From Ferruginibacter sp. HRS2-29 (GTDB lineage: Bacteria > Bacteroidota > Bacteroidia > Chitinophagales > Chitinophagaceae): 64,000 nucleotides of DNA. Below, one piece after another: positions 41,630 to 50,780 of the stretch (its first letter is position 1; every line of letters begins with the position of its first letter). The notes below the pieces were generated by a model. The model did not search any database and had not been told where the DNA came from. It worked only from the letters and a program-made list of their open reading frames with translations. The translations under genes were made by a program, and so were the position numbers. The stretch is taken from the NCBI RefSeq assembly GCF_024343615.1, contig NZ_RJUB01000005.1:78251-142250 (forward strand), written 5' to 3'.

Positions 41630-44351
41630 AATCCCTTTCTATTTTAGCTGATGAATAGTTTTTGTCTCTTTCTTTTGTTCTAACTTTTTCTGCATATTCC
41701 TTGCGTTGATTATTGATAACATGATCTAAATGAATGCTATCTTTTACGACCAACTCGGTTGCTGATTGTCGGTCGCCGAAGTTAGAGGCATATCTAAGTA
41801 ATGATTCCTTGTCGTCAGTGTAAATCTTTGCCGAGTGTTTACCCCTCGATACTGATACATAAAATTGTTTTGCATCTGTTGCTGCAAAGGTTGACGCAGG
41901 CTGAGATATCAAAACGTGATCGACCGTCTTTCCTTGTGCCGCATGCGAGGTTATAACATGCGCATGGGCGAGATAACCAAACTCTTTATTGATCTTGTAG
42001 CGTGCCTTGCTGATTTTGTTTTGAAGTGTGATTTCTCCTTTTTTGGACACGGCGAGAACTTCTAGAATGTTGCCATTGTCAAGCCGTTTTTTGTTATCAT
42101 CAAATCCACCTTTAGTGATTCTGATCTTGTCTCCTTTCGAAATTTTAATTTCTGCCCGTTCAAATACATCAAATCTGTCAGGCATCTGATGTGGCAAATA
42201 TTTTTCCTCGCCAGAATCATTCACGATTTTGGTTTTGCCTTTATCCGACTGCTTAATTGTCCAAAAAGAACCACGTTTGATCTTATGAACGTTTTGGTTG
42301 AACTGAATTACTTGACCTTCTTTAATGTTTCGCCAGTCCGTTTTCTGCGCTTCAGTCAAATTTTGATTGATCAATTTCTTTGCTGTTATCTCTTTTTTAC
42401 CAATCAGCTTATTAGCTTTCATTGACTCCCTGATATAGCGGGTCAATTGTTCGCCTTGTTGATGGGTGGGTGAAATAATCAGGGCTGATTTGCGCTTTTT
42501 CAGAAACGCGAGGTAATCTTTTACAATACTATCATTGGGGTTCAAGGGATCGATTTCTTCAATCGCCCCCATGGTTTCCAGTTTCCCGAATGCAGACACT
42601 ATTTTGCCTTTTGACAAATCTTCGACCGTTTCCTTATACAGCATATCCTGCTGGCGATGGATTTTACCAACTTCGGCTGTTGTAATCCCACCGACAGTAT
42701 TGAGTATTCTAAGCGCGTCACCGCGCACGACACTGGCGTGTTGGCGGGTATCGCCTCCTAAGATGAGTTGGGCATTTTGATTGGTGGCCAGCTTTAGTAA
42801 GGCTGTCATATCTTTTGTGCCAAGCAGCCCCGCTTCATCAACCCACAGCACCCCATTTTTTAATTCATCCTTCATTTTCTTATCGAGCAACAATTTTGCA
42901 ACGGTTGTCGCTTGTTCAAAACCTTCTTCCTTCAATGTCCCTCTTGACGCACTGGAAGAGGGCGCAACCGTCGTGATAGTTTTGCCTTTTTCTTCAAAGA
43001 GACGTTTCGCCTCTTTCATCAAAGTTGTCTTGCCCGCGCCCGCAACACCCCTGATAATGGAAACCCGGTGGGATGTGGTCAGGACATGCCTGACGGCATT
43101 GGCCTGTTGACCTTCCAGTTTGGTGTTTGGCGAATGGGAATAAAGTGGCCGAAGTTGTCCCTGGCCTTTACGGGCAAGATCAACCATCTCTTTTTCTTCT
43201 GCTAATACGCCCTTGGTCGTACAAACAAACCTGTTTTTGTCCTTGACTTTGATAATCCTCAAATCGGATCGTACGGCCTGGGCGATGGCATCGCTAGTTA
43301 TCCTTCGGTCTCCGATGCCATGCCTGAAGGCCGATTCCAGCAAACGCCGTTCGCCGATAACCGATGCGCGTTCAAAAGAATGCTTCAAGGCATAGTCTAC
43401 ACAATTCAAGGTCGTCAGCTTCAGGTGAAAGGATTTTTGCGCATACCGAATGGCTTTATCCTTATCGGCCGCAGGGATGCCTTTGAATTCCTTTATCTGT
43501 TGCCGCCAAATCGTTTTTAATTCCGACATGGACAATCCTTTTTGCTTTTTTGATCGGGTTCGTGCACCAACTGCGCTTAGCTTTTCGCTGTCGGTGATAC
43601 CATGCTCCTTTGCATAACGCCCAATCTCATCGGTACGTTTGGAAAACAATCCGATCACGGCTTCCGGCACACCTTCCAGTTCAAACGATTTTCCTGTTCG
43701 CTTGATGCTATATCCGCATTCGATCAGCCGATCCGAAAACACCTTATGGAACATGGCTTGGTAATAGGGCATGTCTTTCTTGATCTCTGCAAAATCCCCG
43801 GCTTTAATTCTTTTCTCTTCTTTATCCCAAGTAGCATTATAGACGTAACAATGACTATGCAAGTGCGGGTCGGGAGCATGGCCGTCAACCGGGCGGGCGG
43901 TCTGGTGCATAAATTCGGCCCACAGTATCTCGTCCGTTGCCCTGTTGTGGTAAGAGCCGTCTTTCCTTACCCGTGTCTGGCAATCCTTCTCTATGGCTTT
44001 CATCACCTCGTTTACGCTGGTTTGGAAAGCATCCGAAATATGGGTGTCTTTTGACAGGGCATGGACAATAGAGACCGACTTGGGCGCGTGGAAGTTAATA
44101 TCATAGCCGGCCCGTCTTTTTTGCCGTGTTCGAGGGGTGAGGGGTTCTCCCGTTTTTGGATTGCGGTTTTCGCACAAACTGAAAAAGATCTCTTTCGTAA
44201 CTTCTTCGCCCAGCCCAAGGCGATCCCGGAGGCGGCCATGAAGCCCTCTGGAAAGTTCCTGGTCGTTTATGTAATAATCGGATTTTGAAAGTGCGTCAGA
44301 AAAATATGCCTTAGCATGACCTTCCGAGGCGCTTTGTATCATGCGAATCAT
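41613..44351 (-). CDS. MobF-family conjugative relaxase (TrwC/TraI-like)
   Basis: 912 residues. The relaxase domain shows two candidate N-terminal Tyr (DYYIND), the aspartate region and the three-His metal motif HLHSH (163-167). A RecD-like helicase follows, with Walker A GVAGAGKTT (about 437) and LWVDEAGLLG as Walker B. The protein nicks oriT and unwinds DNA during transfer. MobF relaxases are best known from Proteobacteria; finding one here, with Shine-Dalgarno-led genes nearby, supports transfer between phyla. Its C-terminal tail is basic. Confidence 0.9.
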   Translation of the reverse strand: MIRMIQSASEGHAKAYFSDALSKSDYYINDQELSRGLHGRLRDRLGLGEEVTKEIFFSLCENRNPKTGEPLTPRTRQKRRAGYDINFHAPKSVSIVHALSKDTHISDAFQTSVNEVMKAIEKDCQTRVRKDGSYHNRATDEILWAEFMHQTARPVDGHAPDPHLHSHCYVYNATWDKEEKRIKAGDFAEIKKDMPYYQAMFHKVFSDRLIECGYSIKRTGKSFELEGVPEAVIGLFSKRTDEIGRYAKEHGITDSEKLSAVGARTRSKKQKGLSMSELKTIWRQQIKEFKGIPAADKDKAIRYAQKSFHLKLTTLNCVDYALKHSFERASVIGERRLLESAFRHGIGDRRITSDAIAQAVRSDLRIIKVKDKNRFVCTTKGVLAEEKEMVDLARKGQGQLRPLYSHSPNTKLEGQQANAVRHVLTTSHRVSIIRGVAGAGKTTLMKEAKRLFEEKGKTITTVAPSSSASRGTLKEEGFEQATTVAKLLLDKKMKDELKNGVLWVDEAGLLGTKDMTALLKLATNQNAQLILGGDTRQHASVVRGDALRILNTVGGITTAEVGKIHRQQDMLYKETVEDLSKGKIVSAFGKLETMGAIEEIDPLNPNDSIVKDYLAFLKKRKSALIISPTHQQGEQLTRYIRESMKANKLIGKKEITAKKLINQNLTEAQKTDWRNIKEGQVIQFNQNVHKIKRGSFWTIKQSDKGKTKIVNDSGEEKYLPHQMPDRFDVFERAEIKISKGDKIRITKGGFDDNKKRLDNGNILEVLAVSKKGEITLQNKISKARYKINKEFGYLAHAHVITSHAAQGKTVDHVLISQPASTFAATDAKQFYVSVSRGKHSAKIYTDDKESLLRYASNFGDRQSATELVVKDSIHLDHVINNQRKEYAEKVRTKERDKNYSSAKIERDYEPGI

Positions 44352-44499
44352 CGGTGCGATTTATAGAGTGCTTTGTTTGTCAAAACCACATAATTCGGGT
44401 CGTTAACTTTTAGAAGTCTGCGCATATCCTAAGCACAGCTTTTTCAGAATTCTTAACGGCCTTTTTTTCATCAGACGTCTCTCCTATGCACAGCTTAGG
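44352..44499. other. Candidate transfer origin region (oriT)
   Basis: A 148-base gap between relaxase and the next transfer gene. It contains CCTAAGC (44428-44434) inverted against GCTTAGG (44493-44499), and a direct repeat GCACAGCTT (44433-44441 and 44488-44496). Such mixed repeats near a relaxase gene are typical of oriT, but no nick site can be named from sequence alone. Confidence 0.3.
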
Positions 44500-45216
44500 T
44501 TAAAGCGCAAAAGTCGTTTCATCCTCATTATTTGTTTTCGAGGCTTGATTACCGAGGAGGTTTTTTGAATTGATATCGGCACTCTCAAGACTGTTTTTTA
44601 GATCCTCACCCTTGACAATTGATTGAACAGAATCCCGGAAAAAGTTGTCGCCGTAATGAAATTCGGCATAAGTGCCGATGCTGTAAAAGACACTATTGGT
44701 CATAATGAGAACACCGATTTGCACACCCAGTTTTGAGAGAATAAAACCGAGCACAAAGAACGCCAACGGCTCATACAATGACGTGATGATTTTGCGGGAT
44801 GGTTCACCGAAAAGTTTGATTCGGTAAAAAATGGCTAAAGATGTTCCCGGATCATTGCGATGAAAATTGAGATCCTTTTTATGCCTCCTAACCTCAATCG
44901 ACCGTTTGATTGAAAAGAAGACGAAAAGGGCGATAAACAAATACCAGCTCCAATATACATCCCAAAAACTTTTAACCGGGATGCCATAGCTGTTTTTATA
45001 AAATACCCAGTAAAGGCCAAGTGGCAAAACACACAGCACGAAGAACACGCTAAAGGCCGATCCAAGGTTGAAGTATTTGTCGCCGAAATCTTTACGAATA
45101 AAGACCTCCAACATCAATCTCGGCAGGGATGATTTACGATGAAAAAAGTCAAGGATTGATTCAAAGAACTTGTTTTCTCTTTGAAGGGGTTTCTGGTATT
45201 CAGGTCTCTGGTTCAT
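44500..45216 (-). CDS. Integral membrane protein of the transfer operon, 238 aa
   Basis: Membrane helices are visible: FSVFFVLCVLPLGLYWVFY, FWDVYWSWYLFIALFVFF, and a long hydrophobic region LAFFVLGFILSKLGVQIGVLIMT. The soluble ends are polar. It follows the coupling ATPase after 22 bases and precedes the relaxase, so it may support mobilisation, perhaps as an assembly partner of the coupling protein (TraD/TrwB partners are small membrane proteins). No domain is recognised. Confidence 0.6.
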   Translation of the reverse strand: MNQRPEYQKPLQRENKFFESILDFFHRKSSLPRLMLEVFIRKDFGDKYFNLGSAFSVFFVLCVLPLGLYWVFYKNSYGIPVKSFWDVYWSWYLFIALFVFFSIKRSIEVRRHKKDLNFHRNDPGTSLAIFYRIKLFGEPSRKIITSLYEPLAFFVLGFILSKLGVQIGVLIMTNSVFYSIGTYAEFHYGDNFFRDSVQSIVKGEDLKNSLESADINSKNLLGNQASKTNNEDETTFAL

Positions 45217-45238
45217 AATTGTAAGTTTTAAATGGTAA

Positions 45239-46795
45239 TTAAATGTTGGGCATCCAGTTTTGATGAAAAGTGACTTTTTTAAAATGCAGCCCGTTTGAGA
45301 AAGGTTTGCTTTGTATGTGCATATAAGCTTCGACCAGGTAATTATTTTCGAACGTTCCGGATTTCAGTTTCACAAACTCTTCAGGCCTTACGCGGGGCTT
45401 CAGCTTTTTGGATTCACTTTTGCCAAAGGAAAAATTGTTGGAGTAGTTTTCACTGTGAGATTCTTCAACCATTTCTTCATAGCCCAACAATTCAGAAGCG
45501 TATTTATTGGTTTCCTGATGGGTGTTGGCGTGAAAAATAATCGTATTGAAGTTCCCTAAGAGATAATCAACCTTCTCTTTATATTTTGCGCCTCCCATGG
45601 ATGAATAAAAGCTCGCGAGATTTTGGGTGATATAAAGAATTGCAACATGGCTACTGCGCGCAGTAGATTGAAAATCAGCGTCTTTTGGATGTAAAAATAA
45701 TTGTGCTTCATCGGCAATAATAAAAACGGGACGACTTTTTTGTTGCACATCTCTTTTTTCAAATGCTCGTTGGAAGCAATATTTGAATAATATCTGAGCA
45801 TCCCGACCGGCCTTGTCGTACAATTTAACAGGTAGGTCAATCAAAACAATCTTACCATTATTGAGACAATCTTCCGGCGTAACAGTGCTTGAATGTCCAC
45901 ATAGCAAAGAATAGATCGGTTCCTGCATGAGGTTAAACAAAAAGCCGGAAACGGAAAGATCAATGATAGACCGCGTTTTGGAACTTAAATCCCGGTACTG
46001 TTGGATAAAGAAACGATCTACAGCTTTCAAACGTTTCGCATCTTGGATGGCTTCAAGAATGGCTGCCTCCATCAAGTGTTCTTCATTCAGCGCTTTTCTT
46101 TGGTCGGTATCCAATTGTTTTAAGAAAGTTTCCACCTGACTATTCACCTTTACTCTAGCCGTTTCCACCGCGTGGGCAAAACTTCCCGTGATCTTTTTAT
46201 CTGGTGGTGTAGTGTTCTCGGAGCTTGGGATTGAGGTTACGATGTCATAGATATTTTTAATCGACACTTTTTCGTAAGCCAGCAAACAAAGTTCAAGAAC
46301 ATTATACACCAACATGTTTCGGGAGGAGACCCAAAAAGGATCGTCAGAATAACTTTCATTTTGTTCTTCACTGGCTTGGAACGCCGTTTTTAATATTTCG
46401 AGAACATTGCTTGTGTAGGATTTGACGTTGGTCTTATCGGTAGATTCATATTCCAGGAAATTGAAATAGTTTTTTTCTCCTACACCGATCACAATTAAAT
46501 CATCAAGTCTATTTACAATTTTGCAATATTCTATGAACTGTTTTTTGTCGTCTGGTTTAGTCGTTAGTACTATACCTGCGTAACCCATGGACAAATATTT
46601 TAGGGAAAAAAATCTGGCCGAGCCTGATGTCTTACCGCTGCCGGTCTGCCCCAGAATAAGCGTGTGAGCGATAGAGTCCCTGACGCTGTATTTCATTTGA
46701 GAAACTCCATTGCTTCCGGTGAAATCTACAACTGTGCTATCAAGATTATATTCCACGATTATTGCATTTAATGTGGTTACTAAATGTTGTTTCAT
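45239..46795 (-). CDS. Type IV coupling-protein-like ATPase (VirD4/TraD type)
   Basis: About 518 residues from ATG 46795 (MKQHLVTTLNAIIVE), preferred to ATG 46915, which would add 40 residues overlapping another gene. Walker A GQTGSGKT (49-56), Walker B PVFIIADEAQLFL, and YITQNLASF as the downstream TraM-recognition-like segment. No N-terminal membrane helices, unlike classical VirD4; anchoring may come from the neighbouring membrane protein. It links relaxase to the mating channel. No channel genes (VirB4 etc.) are visible in the window. Confidence 0.8.
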   Translation of the reverse strand: MKQHLVTTLNAIIVEYNLDSTVVDFTGSNGVSQMKYSVRDSIAHTLILGQTGSGKTSGSARFFSLKYLSMGYAGIVLTTKPDDKKQFIEYCKIVNRLDDLIVIGVGEKNYFNFLEYESTDKTNVKSYTSNVLEILKTAFQASEEQNESYSDDPFWVSSRNMLVYNVLELCLLAYEKVSIKNIYDIVTSIPSSENTTPPDKKITGSFAHAVETARVKVNSQVETFLKQLDTDQRKALNEEHLMEAAILEAIQDAKRLKAVDRFFIQQYRDLSSKTRSIIDLSVSGFLFNLMQEPIYSLLCGHSSTVTPEDCLNNGKIVLIDLPVKLYDKAGRDAQILFKYCFQRAFEKRDVQQKSRPVFIIADEAQLFLHPKDADFQSTARSSHVAILYITQNLASFYSSMGGAKYKEKVDYLLGNFNTIIFHANTHQETNKYASELLGYEEMVEESHSENYSNNFSFGKSESKKLKPRVRPEEFVKLKSGTFENNYLVEAYMHIQSKPFSNGLHFKKVTFHQNWMPNI

Positions 46796-46994
46796 GAGTA
46801 GGGTACATGCTTCTGTAAGCAAATCTTTTGGTCTTGAACTTGACTGTAAATTCAAGCGGCCAGATATTTTCTTCCTCGGTTTGTAGAAAAGTATAGCTGT
46901 ATGCGGAACCAACAATTACTAAATCTGTCGCTTTCCAATTCGGAAGAGAATTGATGGAAATTGTAGTTGACTTTGCATTAGGATGATTCGGCAT
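46746..46994 (-). CDS. Hypothetical beta-rich protein, 82 aa
   Basis: ATG 46994 to stop 46746 gives 82 residues with a regular alternating pattern (STTISINSLPNWKATDLVIVG, WPLEFTVKFKTKRFAYRS). It overlaps the coupling ATPase start by 50 bases in another frame. The amino-acid make-up reads as real protein. No family known. Confidence 0.45.
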   Translation of the reverse strand: MPNHPNAKSTTISINSLPNWKATDLVIVGSAYSYTFLQTEEENIWPLEFTVKFKTKRFAYRSMYPTHETTFSNHIKCNNRGI

Positions 46995-47064
46995 ATGAGC
47001 GGCTTTAAATTTTTAATGTTTCTTACAAGTATAGGATGTATAAAAAGTTTGTCTCGATATAAAT

Positions 47065-47297
47065 TCATGTAGAAAAAATCCGTTCTTCTTTTTGGCCATC
47101 AGACACACTTTGACTATTTGACTCTTCTATGGATTTAATTTCTTCGGTAATAATTCTTTTAATTACGTCTTTAACTTTTCTTGCGATACGGTTTTGCAGA
47201 TCTGCATTTAGGCTGAATCCTTTTGCGTATTCTCACCAACATTCACTTCAGTTTGGAGCAAAAAATCCCCTGTATCGATTTTGATCGAAATTTTCAT
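47065..47297 (-). pseudogene. Small frameshifted gene (about 77 aa if repaired)
   Basis: ATG 47297 opens KISIKIDTGDFLLQTEVNVG and stops soon in frame, but one base further the other frame continues YAKGFSLNADLQNRI...RKVKDVIKRIITEE to a TGA at 47065. The span is one nucleotide short of a whole number of codons, as if a base were missing near 47235. Decayed gene or sequencing error cannot be told apart here. Confidence 0.5.
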
Positions 47298-47311
47298 GAT
47301 ATTAATTTTTA

Positions 47312-47347
47312 ATGGAAAATTAAAGGCCGACCGATGTTCGTCGGCCT
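47312..47347 (-). terminator. Terminator on the minus strand
   Basis: AGGCCGAC (47324-47331) and GTCGGCCT (47340-47347) form a perfect eight-base stem. Read on the minus strand it is followed by TTTAATTTT. It lies directly behind the 42-aa helical gene and ahead of the frameshifted small gene. Confidence 0.7.
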
Positions 47348-47373
47348 GGAGATTGCGCTGCGTATATTGCAAC

Positions 47374-47502
47374 CTATTTCTTGGCAGTATTCACTAGCCT
47401 CCTGCGAGCATCTTCAGCTTCTCGAGCACGGCGCCGAGCTTCCTCGGCTGCCTGACGTGCTTTTCGTGCTGCTTCTTCAGCGGCCTTCTGAGCATTTTGC
47501 AT
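47374..47502 (-). CDS. 42-aa Ala/Arg/Glu-rich helical peptide
   Basis: ATG 47502 to TAG 47374 encodes a peptide that is almost wholly Ala, Arg, Glu and Lys (for example KAAEEAARKARQAAEEARRR), predicted to be one continuous charged helix. A strong terminator follows. It may be a coiled-coil partner or a nucleic-acid-binding peptide; the composition alone does not say. Its GC content is far above that of its neighbours. Confidence 0.5.
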   Translation of the reverse strand: MQNAQKAAEEAARKARQAAEEARRRAREAEDARRRLVNTAKK

Positions 47503-47704
47503 GGCTTTATTTTTTTTATGTGAACAATTCAAAGCGGATTGAATCAGATCGTAGCTACTAGATCATCAGATTGAATCATTTGCTATCAAGGGTAAAATTA
47601 GAGAGGGAAATTATAATACCAGATTTTTTAAGAAAGTATAATATCTGAGAAACTCGAAATTTATTCTGAGAATTTTTTGAATGTATAAGGCGACCAATTG
47701 ATGA

Positions 47705-48867
47705 TTATTTATCAATGAATTGGTGAAAAAAATCTTTGCGTTCCAACTGCAAGCCCTTTATTTTATTTATCAGCCAAATTCTGTTTTCAAACTTTTGAAA
47801 TACAAATGTAAATTTCAAAACTTGTTGGCTAGTCTTTTTAAGTTTGAGAATTCTCGCATTCATGCCGCTTTGGCCGAAAATGACAGCAATAATAAATCGT
47901 TGAAAATCAAAATCCTCTAGTATTTCAGATTTTCTTTGAACAAGTTTAGACAGCGGCTCTATATTATTATCTTTTAAAACACCATCAATGATCATTGAAT
48001 TTTCAAAATGAGACTTTATTGAAAACATTTTATAGAAATCAAGTTTTAAAGTATGCCATGAACGAATATCGTTCAAAATTGATATAGGAACGCCCTCAAG
48101 ATATCTTATAGCATTGAATTTATTATGTAGCGCTTTAAGATCATAAGTTTTTATTAATGCATAAAAACTTATAGAGACCTCCACTTTGTCACCGCTTGAA
48201 AAATAATTCCAATTACCATTACCGATTATACCATTCTTCATTGGAGAAAAGCTTTTGAACAGACTTGCAAATTGATGATAGTCATCAAATTCGGATTTTT
48301 GTGAAAATGGATTTAATAACCCCCAGGCTTCGGCGTATCGTGATGTCGAGATAAAATCAAAAAAACTATTAACTGATTTATAAATCTCATCAAAACCAAG
48401 CGGAGTTATTTCTTTAATTTCACCTTGAAAAATCTCTGAAATTTCTGATTTTCGACGATTCTTTTTGCTTTGTCTTTTGAATTTTTTATGGAGAATTTCG
48501 GCAGCTCGACCCCAGTCATCTGTTGATCTAATAAGATTTAAATTTATTTCATGGTCATGTATTCCAAGATAATTTAATGCCCTTGCAAGAAACTCATCGT
48601 TTAATGAATTATTTAATAAAATACCTTCGGTTAAATATTTTTCTGCTTTTTTAAATTCTTTATAAAAGTATAGCGGCTCAGCTCCGAAATAGAAAATAGT
48701 ATTGAAAACTTTTTGGCCTTCAATGTTTAGCCTTTCACTTTTCCAAATCGCAGTTATCTTTTGGGCAAGTCGATTTTTTGCTTCCCACGTAGATCAAACT
48801 CTCTATTTTGAAACGCAGTTAATAATGCTTGATACAAATCAACAGTTTCTTGCGGGCTTAGTTTCAT
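47705..48867 (-). CDS. Hypothetical protein, about 387 aa, with one apparent frameshift
   Basis: ATG 48867 opens KLSPQETVDLYQALLTAF and runs to about 48790, where the frame changes by one; the second frame, with no stop, continues AKNRLAQKITAIWKSERL... through SRYAEAWGLLNPFSQ to the stop at 47705. Reading CGT-TGG instead of CGTGG at 48785-48790 restores a single frame. The repaired protein is helical with tetratricopeptide-like hints (GAEPLYFYKEFKKAEKYL). Without repair only a C-terminal 178-residue frame from ATG 48241 is left. It follows a 108-aa gene by nine bases. Function unknown. Confidence 0.55.
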
Positions 48868-48876
48868 CAGTAAAAT

Positions 48877-49200
48877 TTATTCAGGTGACAATTTCTCATT
48901 TTGAGATTCCAATTTTTCAATAAGTTCTTCACCTAACGTTATCAATTGGACATTTTGATTAAAAATTTGTTGTTGAGTGTCAAATATATTTTTTGTGGAT
49001 TTGGGGATAAAAGAGTTCCCTACAGTCACATAGAAAATGTCAATTAGTTGTCTATTAAAATCCTGTAAGGCTTCTAAATAACCTTTTGACTTTTGTAGAC
49101 CATTTTGTTTAATGTAAAGTTCTAGGTTTCCTAAACTTATAGGCTCTTTCTGTTTATCTGCTATTTTACTCTTCTCAAAGAAATATTTAAAAATTGTCAT
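48877..49200 (-). CDS. Hypothetical helical protein, about 107 aa
   Basis: ATG 49200 (MTIFKYFFEKSK) is preferred because GGAG stands six bases upstream. The protein is mostly helical: DKQKEPISLGNLELYIKQNG, then QLIDIFYVTVGNSF and a long polar helix (FNQNVQLITLGEELIEKLES). It sits between the PhnD-like gene and the frameshifted 387-aa gene, all on one strand, and may work with them. No family known. Confidence 0.5.
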   Translation of the reverse strand: MTIFKYFFEKSKIADKQKEPISLGNLELYIKQNGLQKSKGYLEALQDFNRQLIDIFYVTVGNSFIPKSTKNIFDTQQQIFNQNVQLITLGEELIEKLESQNEKLSPE

Positions 49201-49266
49201 TTTCATCTCCTGTCGGAAATTACATAACACACAATTAATTTTAAATCAAGAGAAAAAAGATTTTTA

Positions 49267-50118
49267 TTAACCAAAAATATCCTCTTGATTCAATCCTAAA
49301 TCGCTCACGGCGTTTAATAAATACTCATAAGGTTCATGGTTTGTTTCCTGTAAGCCTTGTGCATTACCCCAAAACGATGCAATCGCAGGCCTTGCTGGCT
49401 CAATTGTTGAAATCCTGACCAATGCTTCCTGGATGAATTTCCTTGCGTCTGTATCGGGGATATTAACTGCTATTGGATCACTCGGAATTGGATCTGACCT
49501 ATGAATCCTAACCAGTTTGCTTTTTGCATCTTCATATCCGGATTGATTAGCCAGGTCAATAATAACCCCATCATGCCCTGCGCCGCTTTCTATTCGCTTT
49601 TCGTACACAGCCTTAGCCACAATGTCATGGCCACCCATAAATTCAATTCTTTTAAAAGCTGCAAAAGGATGAACTTTTAAGTCTTTTAAATCAAAAGCAG
49701 GAATAATGAAATTGGATGTTGATTGAGATGAGCCGTAACTAATTGATCTACCTTTGAGAGATTCTACATTCTCAATTTGGTTGTCAATGTGAGTATAAAT
49801 TTGAGCAAAATATTGATTACCGACCTGGCCGTCGATAATTCTTAATGCGACTGCACTCGCTTCAACAGCAGGATTGTCCTTTCTCGCAAACACAAAACCC
49901 AAGGGGTTCATTAAGGCAATGTGGCTTTCCCCTGATGAAATAGACCTGATTTGATCTGGAACTTCCATTGCTGGTGCAACTTCAATGGTAATGGGGTTTG
50001 TTCCAGGTCGTTGTAGTTCTGTCTGTAATGCTACAGCGAAAATTTCTATGTTAGACCTAATCTCTTGAGGAGTTTTGTGCTGGGTGATCCACGGATAATA
50101 AGTAAGAATTAAGTTCAT
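49267..50118 (-). CDS. PhnD-like substrate-binding domain protein without signal peptide
   Basis: 283 residues with the fold marks of phosphate/phosphonate-binding proteins: LTYYPWITQHKTPQEI at the start, SGESHIALMNPLGFVFA, VESLKGRSISYGSSQSTSNF, and GHDGVIIDLANQSG. Homologous transport proteins are exported, but here there is no signal peptide or lipobox, and no ABC permease or ATPase follows. A cytoplasmic ligand sensor is the better guess. Its place in accessory DNA next to unknown helical proteins makes a role in signalling or defence thinkable, without proof. Confidence 0.7.
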   Translation of the reverse strand: MNLILTYYPWITQHKTPQEIRSNIEIFAVALQTELQRPGTNPITIEVAPAMEVPDQIRSISSGESHIALMNPLGFVFARKDNPAVEASAVALRIIDGQVGNQYFAQIYTHIDNQIENVESLKGRSISYGSSQSTSNFIIPAFDLKDLKVHPFAAFKRIEFMGGHDIVAKAVYEKRIESGAGHDGVIIDLANQSGYEDAKSKLVRIHRSDPIPSDPIAVNIPDTDARKFIQEALVRISTIEPARPAIASFWGNAQGLQETNHEPYEYLLNAVSDLGLNQEDIFG

Positions 50119-50215
50119 GGGGAAGGGTTTTGTTTGAAGTATAAAAATTAAATTCCGAAAACTCTAAGTAACCGATAATTTATTCCTGTACTGTTCCAAA
50201 TAGATGTTTTTTCTG

Positions 50216-50494
50216 CTACTCTCCCAAATCTTTATCAATCTCCTTAGATTTCTCTTTCTTCGTTTTTTCTTTTAAAATTTGCTGATCGCTTTTGAGCCAT
50301 GAGGGAAATAGTTCTTTCCGTCGTTCCAATTGATATTGCGTCTGCCCATCCTTATATCCTTGCAGACGATGTGAGTTCCCTTCAATAGATTTAAATTGCT
50401 CAGCTAACTCAGGAAGATTTTTACTGATAGAATAACCTTCATTAAATCCTTTCAAATATTCGGGATTGATTTTTTCATTTTCTTCCATAGTCAA
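50216..50494 (-). CDS. Hypothetical polar protein, 92 aa
   Basis: Very hydrophilic, with EKINPEYLKGFNEGYSISK and KDGQTQYQLERRKELFPSW, ending in a Lys/Glu tail (KEKTKKEKSKEIDKDLGE). It overlaps the upstream HTH gene by four bases, so the two are coupled. No family recognised; probably an accessory of the regulator. Confidence 0.5.
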   Translation of the reverse strand: MTMEENEKINPEYLKGFNEGYSISKNLPELAEQFKSIEGNSHRLQGYKDGQTQYQLERRKELFPSWLKSDQQILKEKTKKEKSKEIDKDLGE

Positions 50495-50769
50495 AAAGTA
50501 TTTTTTACATTCGCTTCCAGGTAATCGTTGATTGAATCGCGGTCGTAAAGAATGATTTTCTTTTGCGGTTGTGAAAACCTGATCTTTCCTTCATCACGCA
50601 ATTTTTGCATGGTTGTTTTAGATTTGACATTCAATAGCTGCATGGCGGTATCATCTGATATCCATTTATCAAATTGCGTATTATTCTTTTCATTTATCCT
50701 GGCCACAACTTGTTCTATCAATGCATAAAAAGCAGGCTCTTCTAGACAAATTACTTCCATGTTTTTCAA
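50491..50769 (-). CDS. Excisionase-type helix-turn-helix protein
   Basis: 92 residues. The region WISDDTAMQLLNVKSKTTMQ-KLRDEGKIRFS followed by YDRDSINDYLE is the MerR/excisionase-like winged HTH found on Bacteroidota mobile elements. It probably binds element DNA, either to help excision or to regulate the local genes. It is coupled to the 92-aa polar protein by a four-base overlap. Confidence 0.75.
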   Translation of the reverse strand: MKNMEVICLEEPAFYALIEQVVARINEKNNTQFDKWISDDTAMQLLNVKSKTTMQKLRDEGKIRFSQPQKKIILYDRDSINDYLEANVKNTF

Positions 50770-50780
50770 ATGGATTGCTG

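Noticed and set aside
41613..46795. Complete self-transmissible conjugative element
   Set aside because: No VirB4-type ATPase or other mating-pore genes are found in the window.
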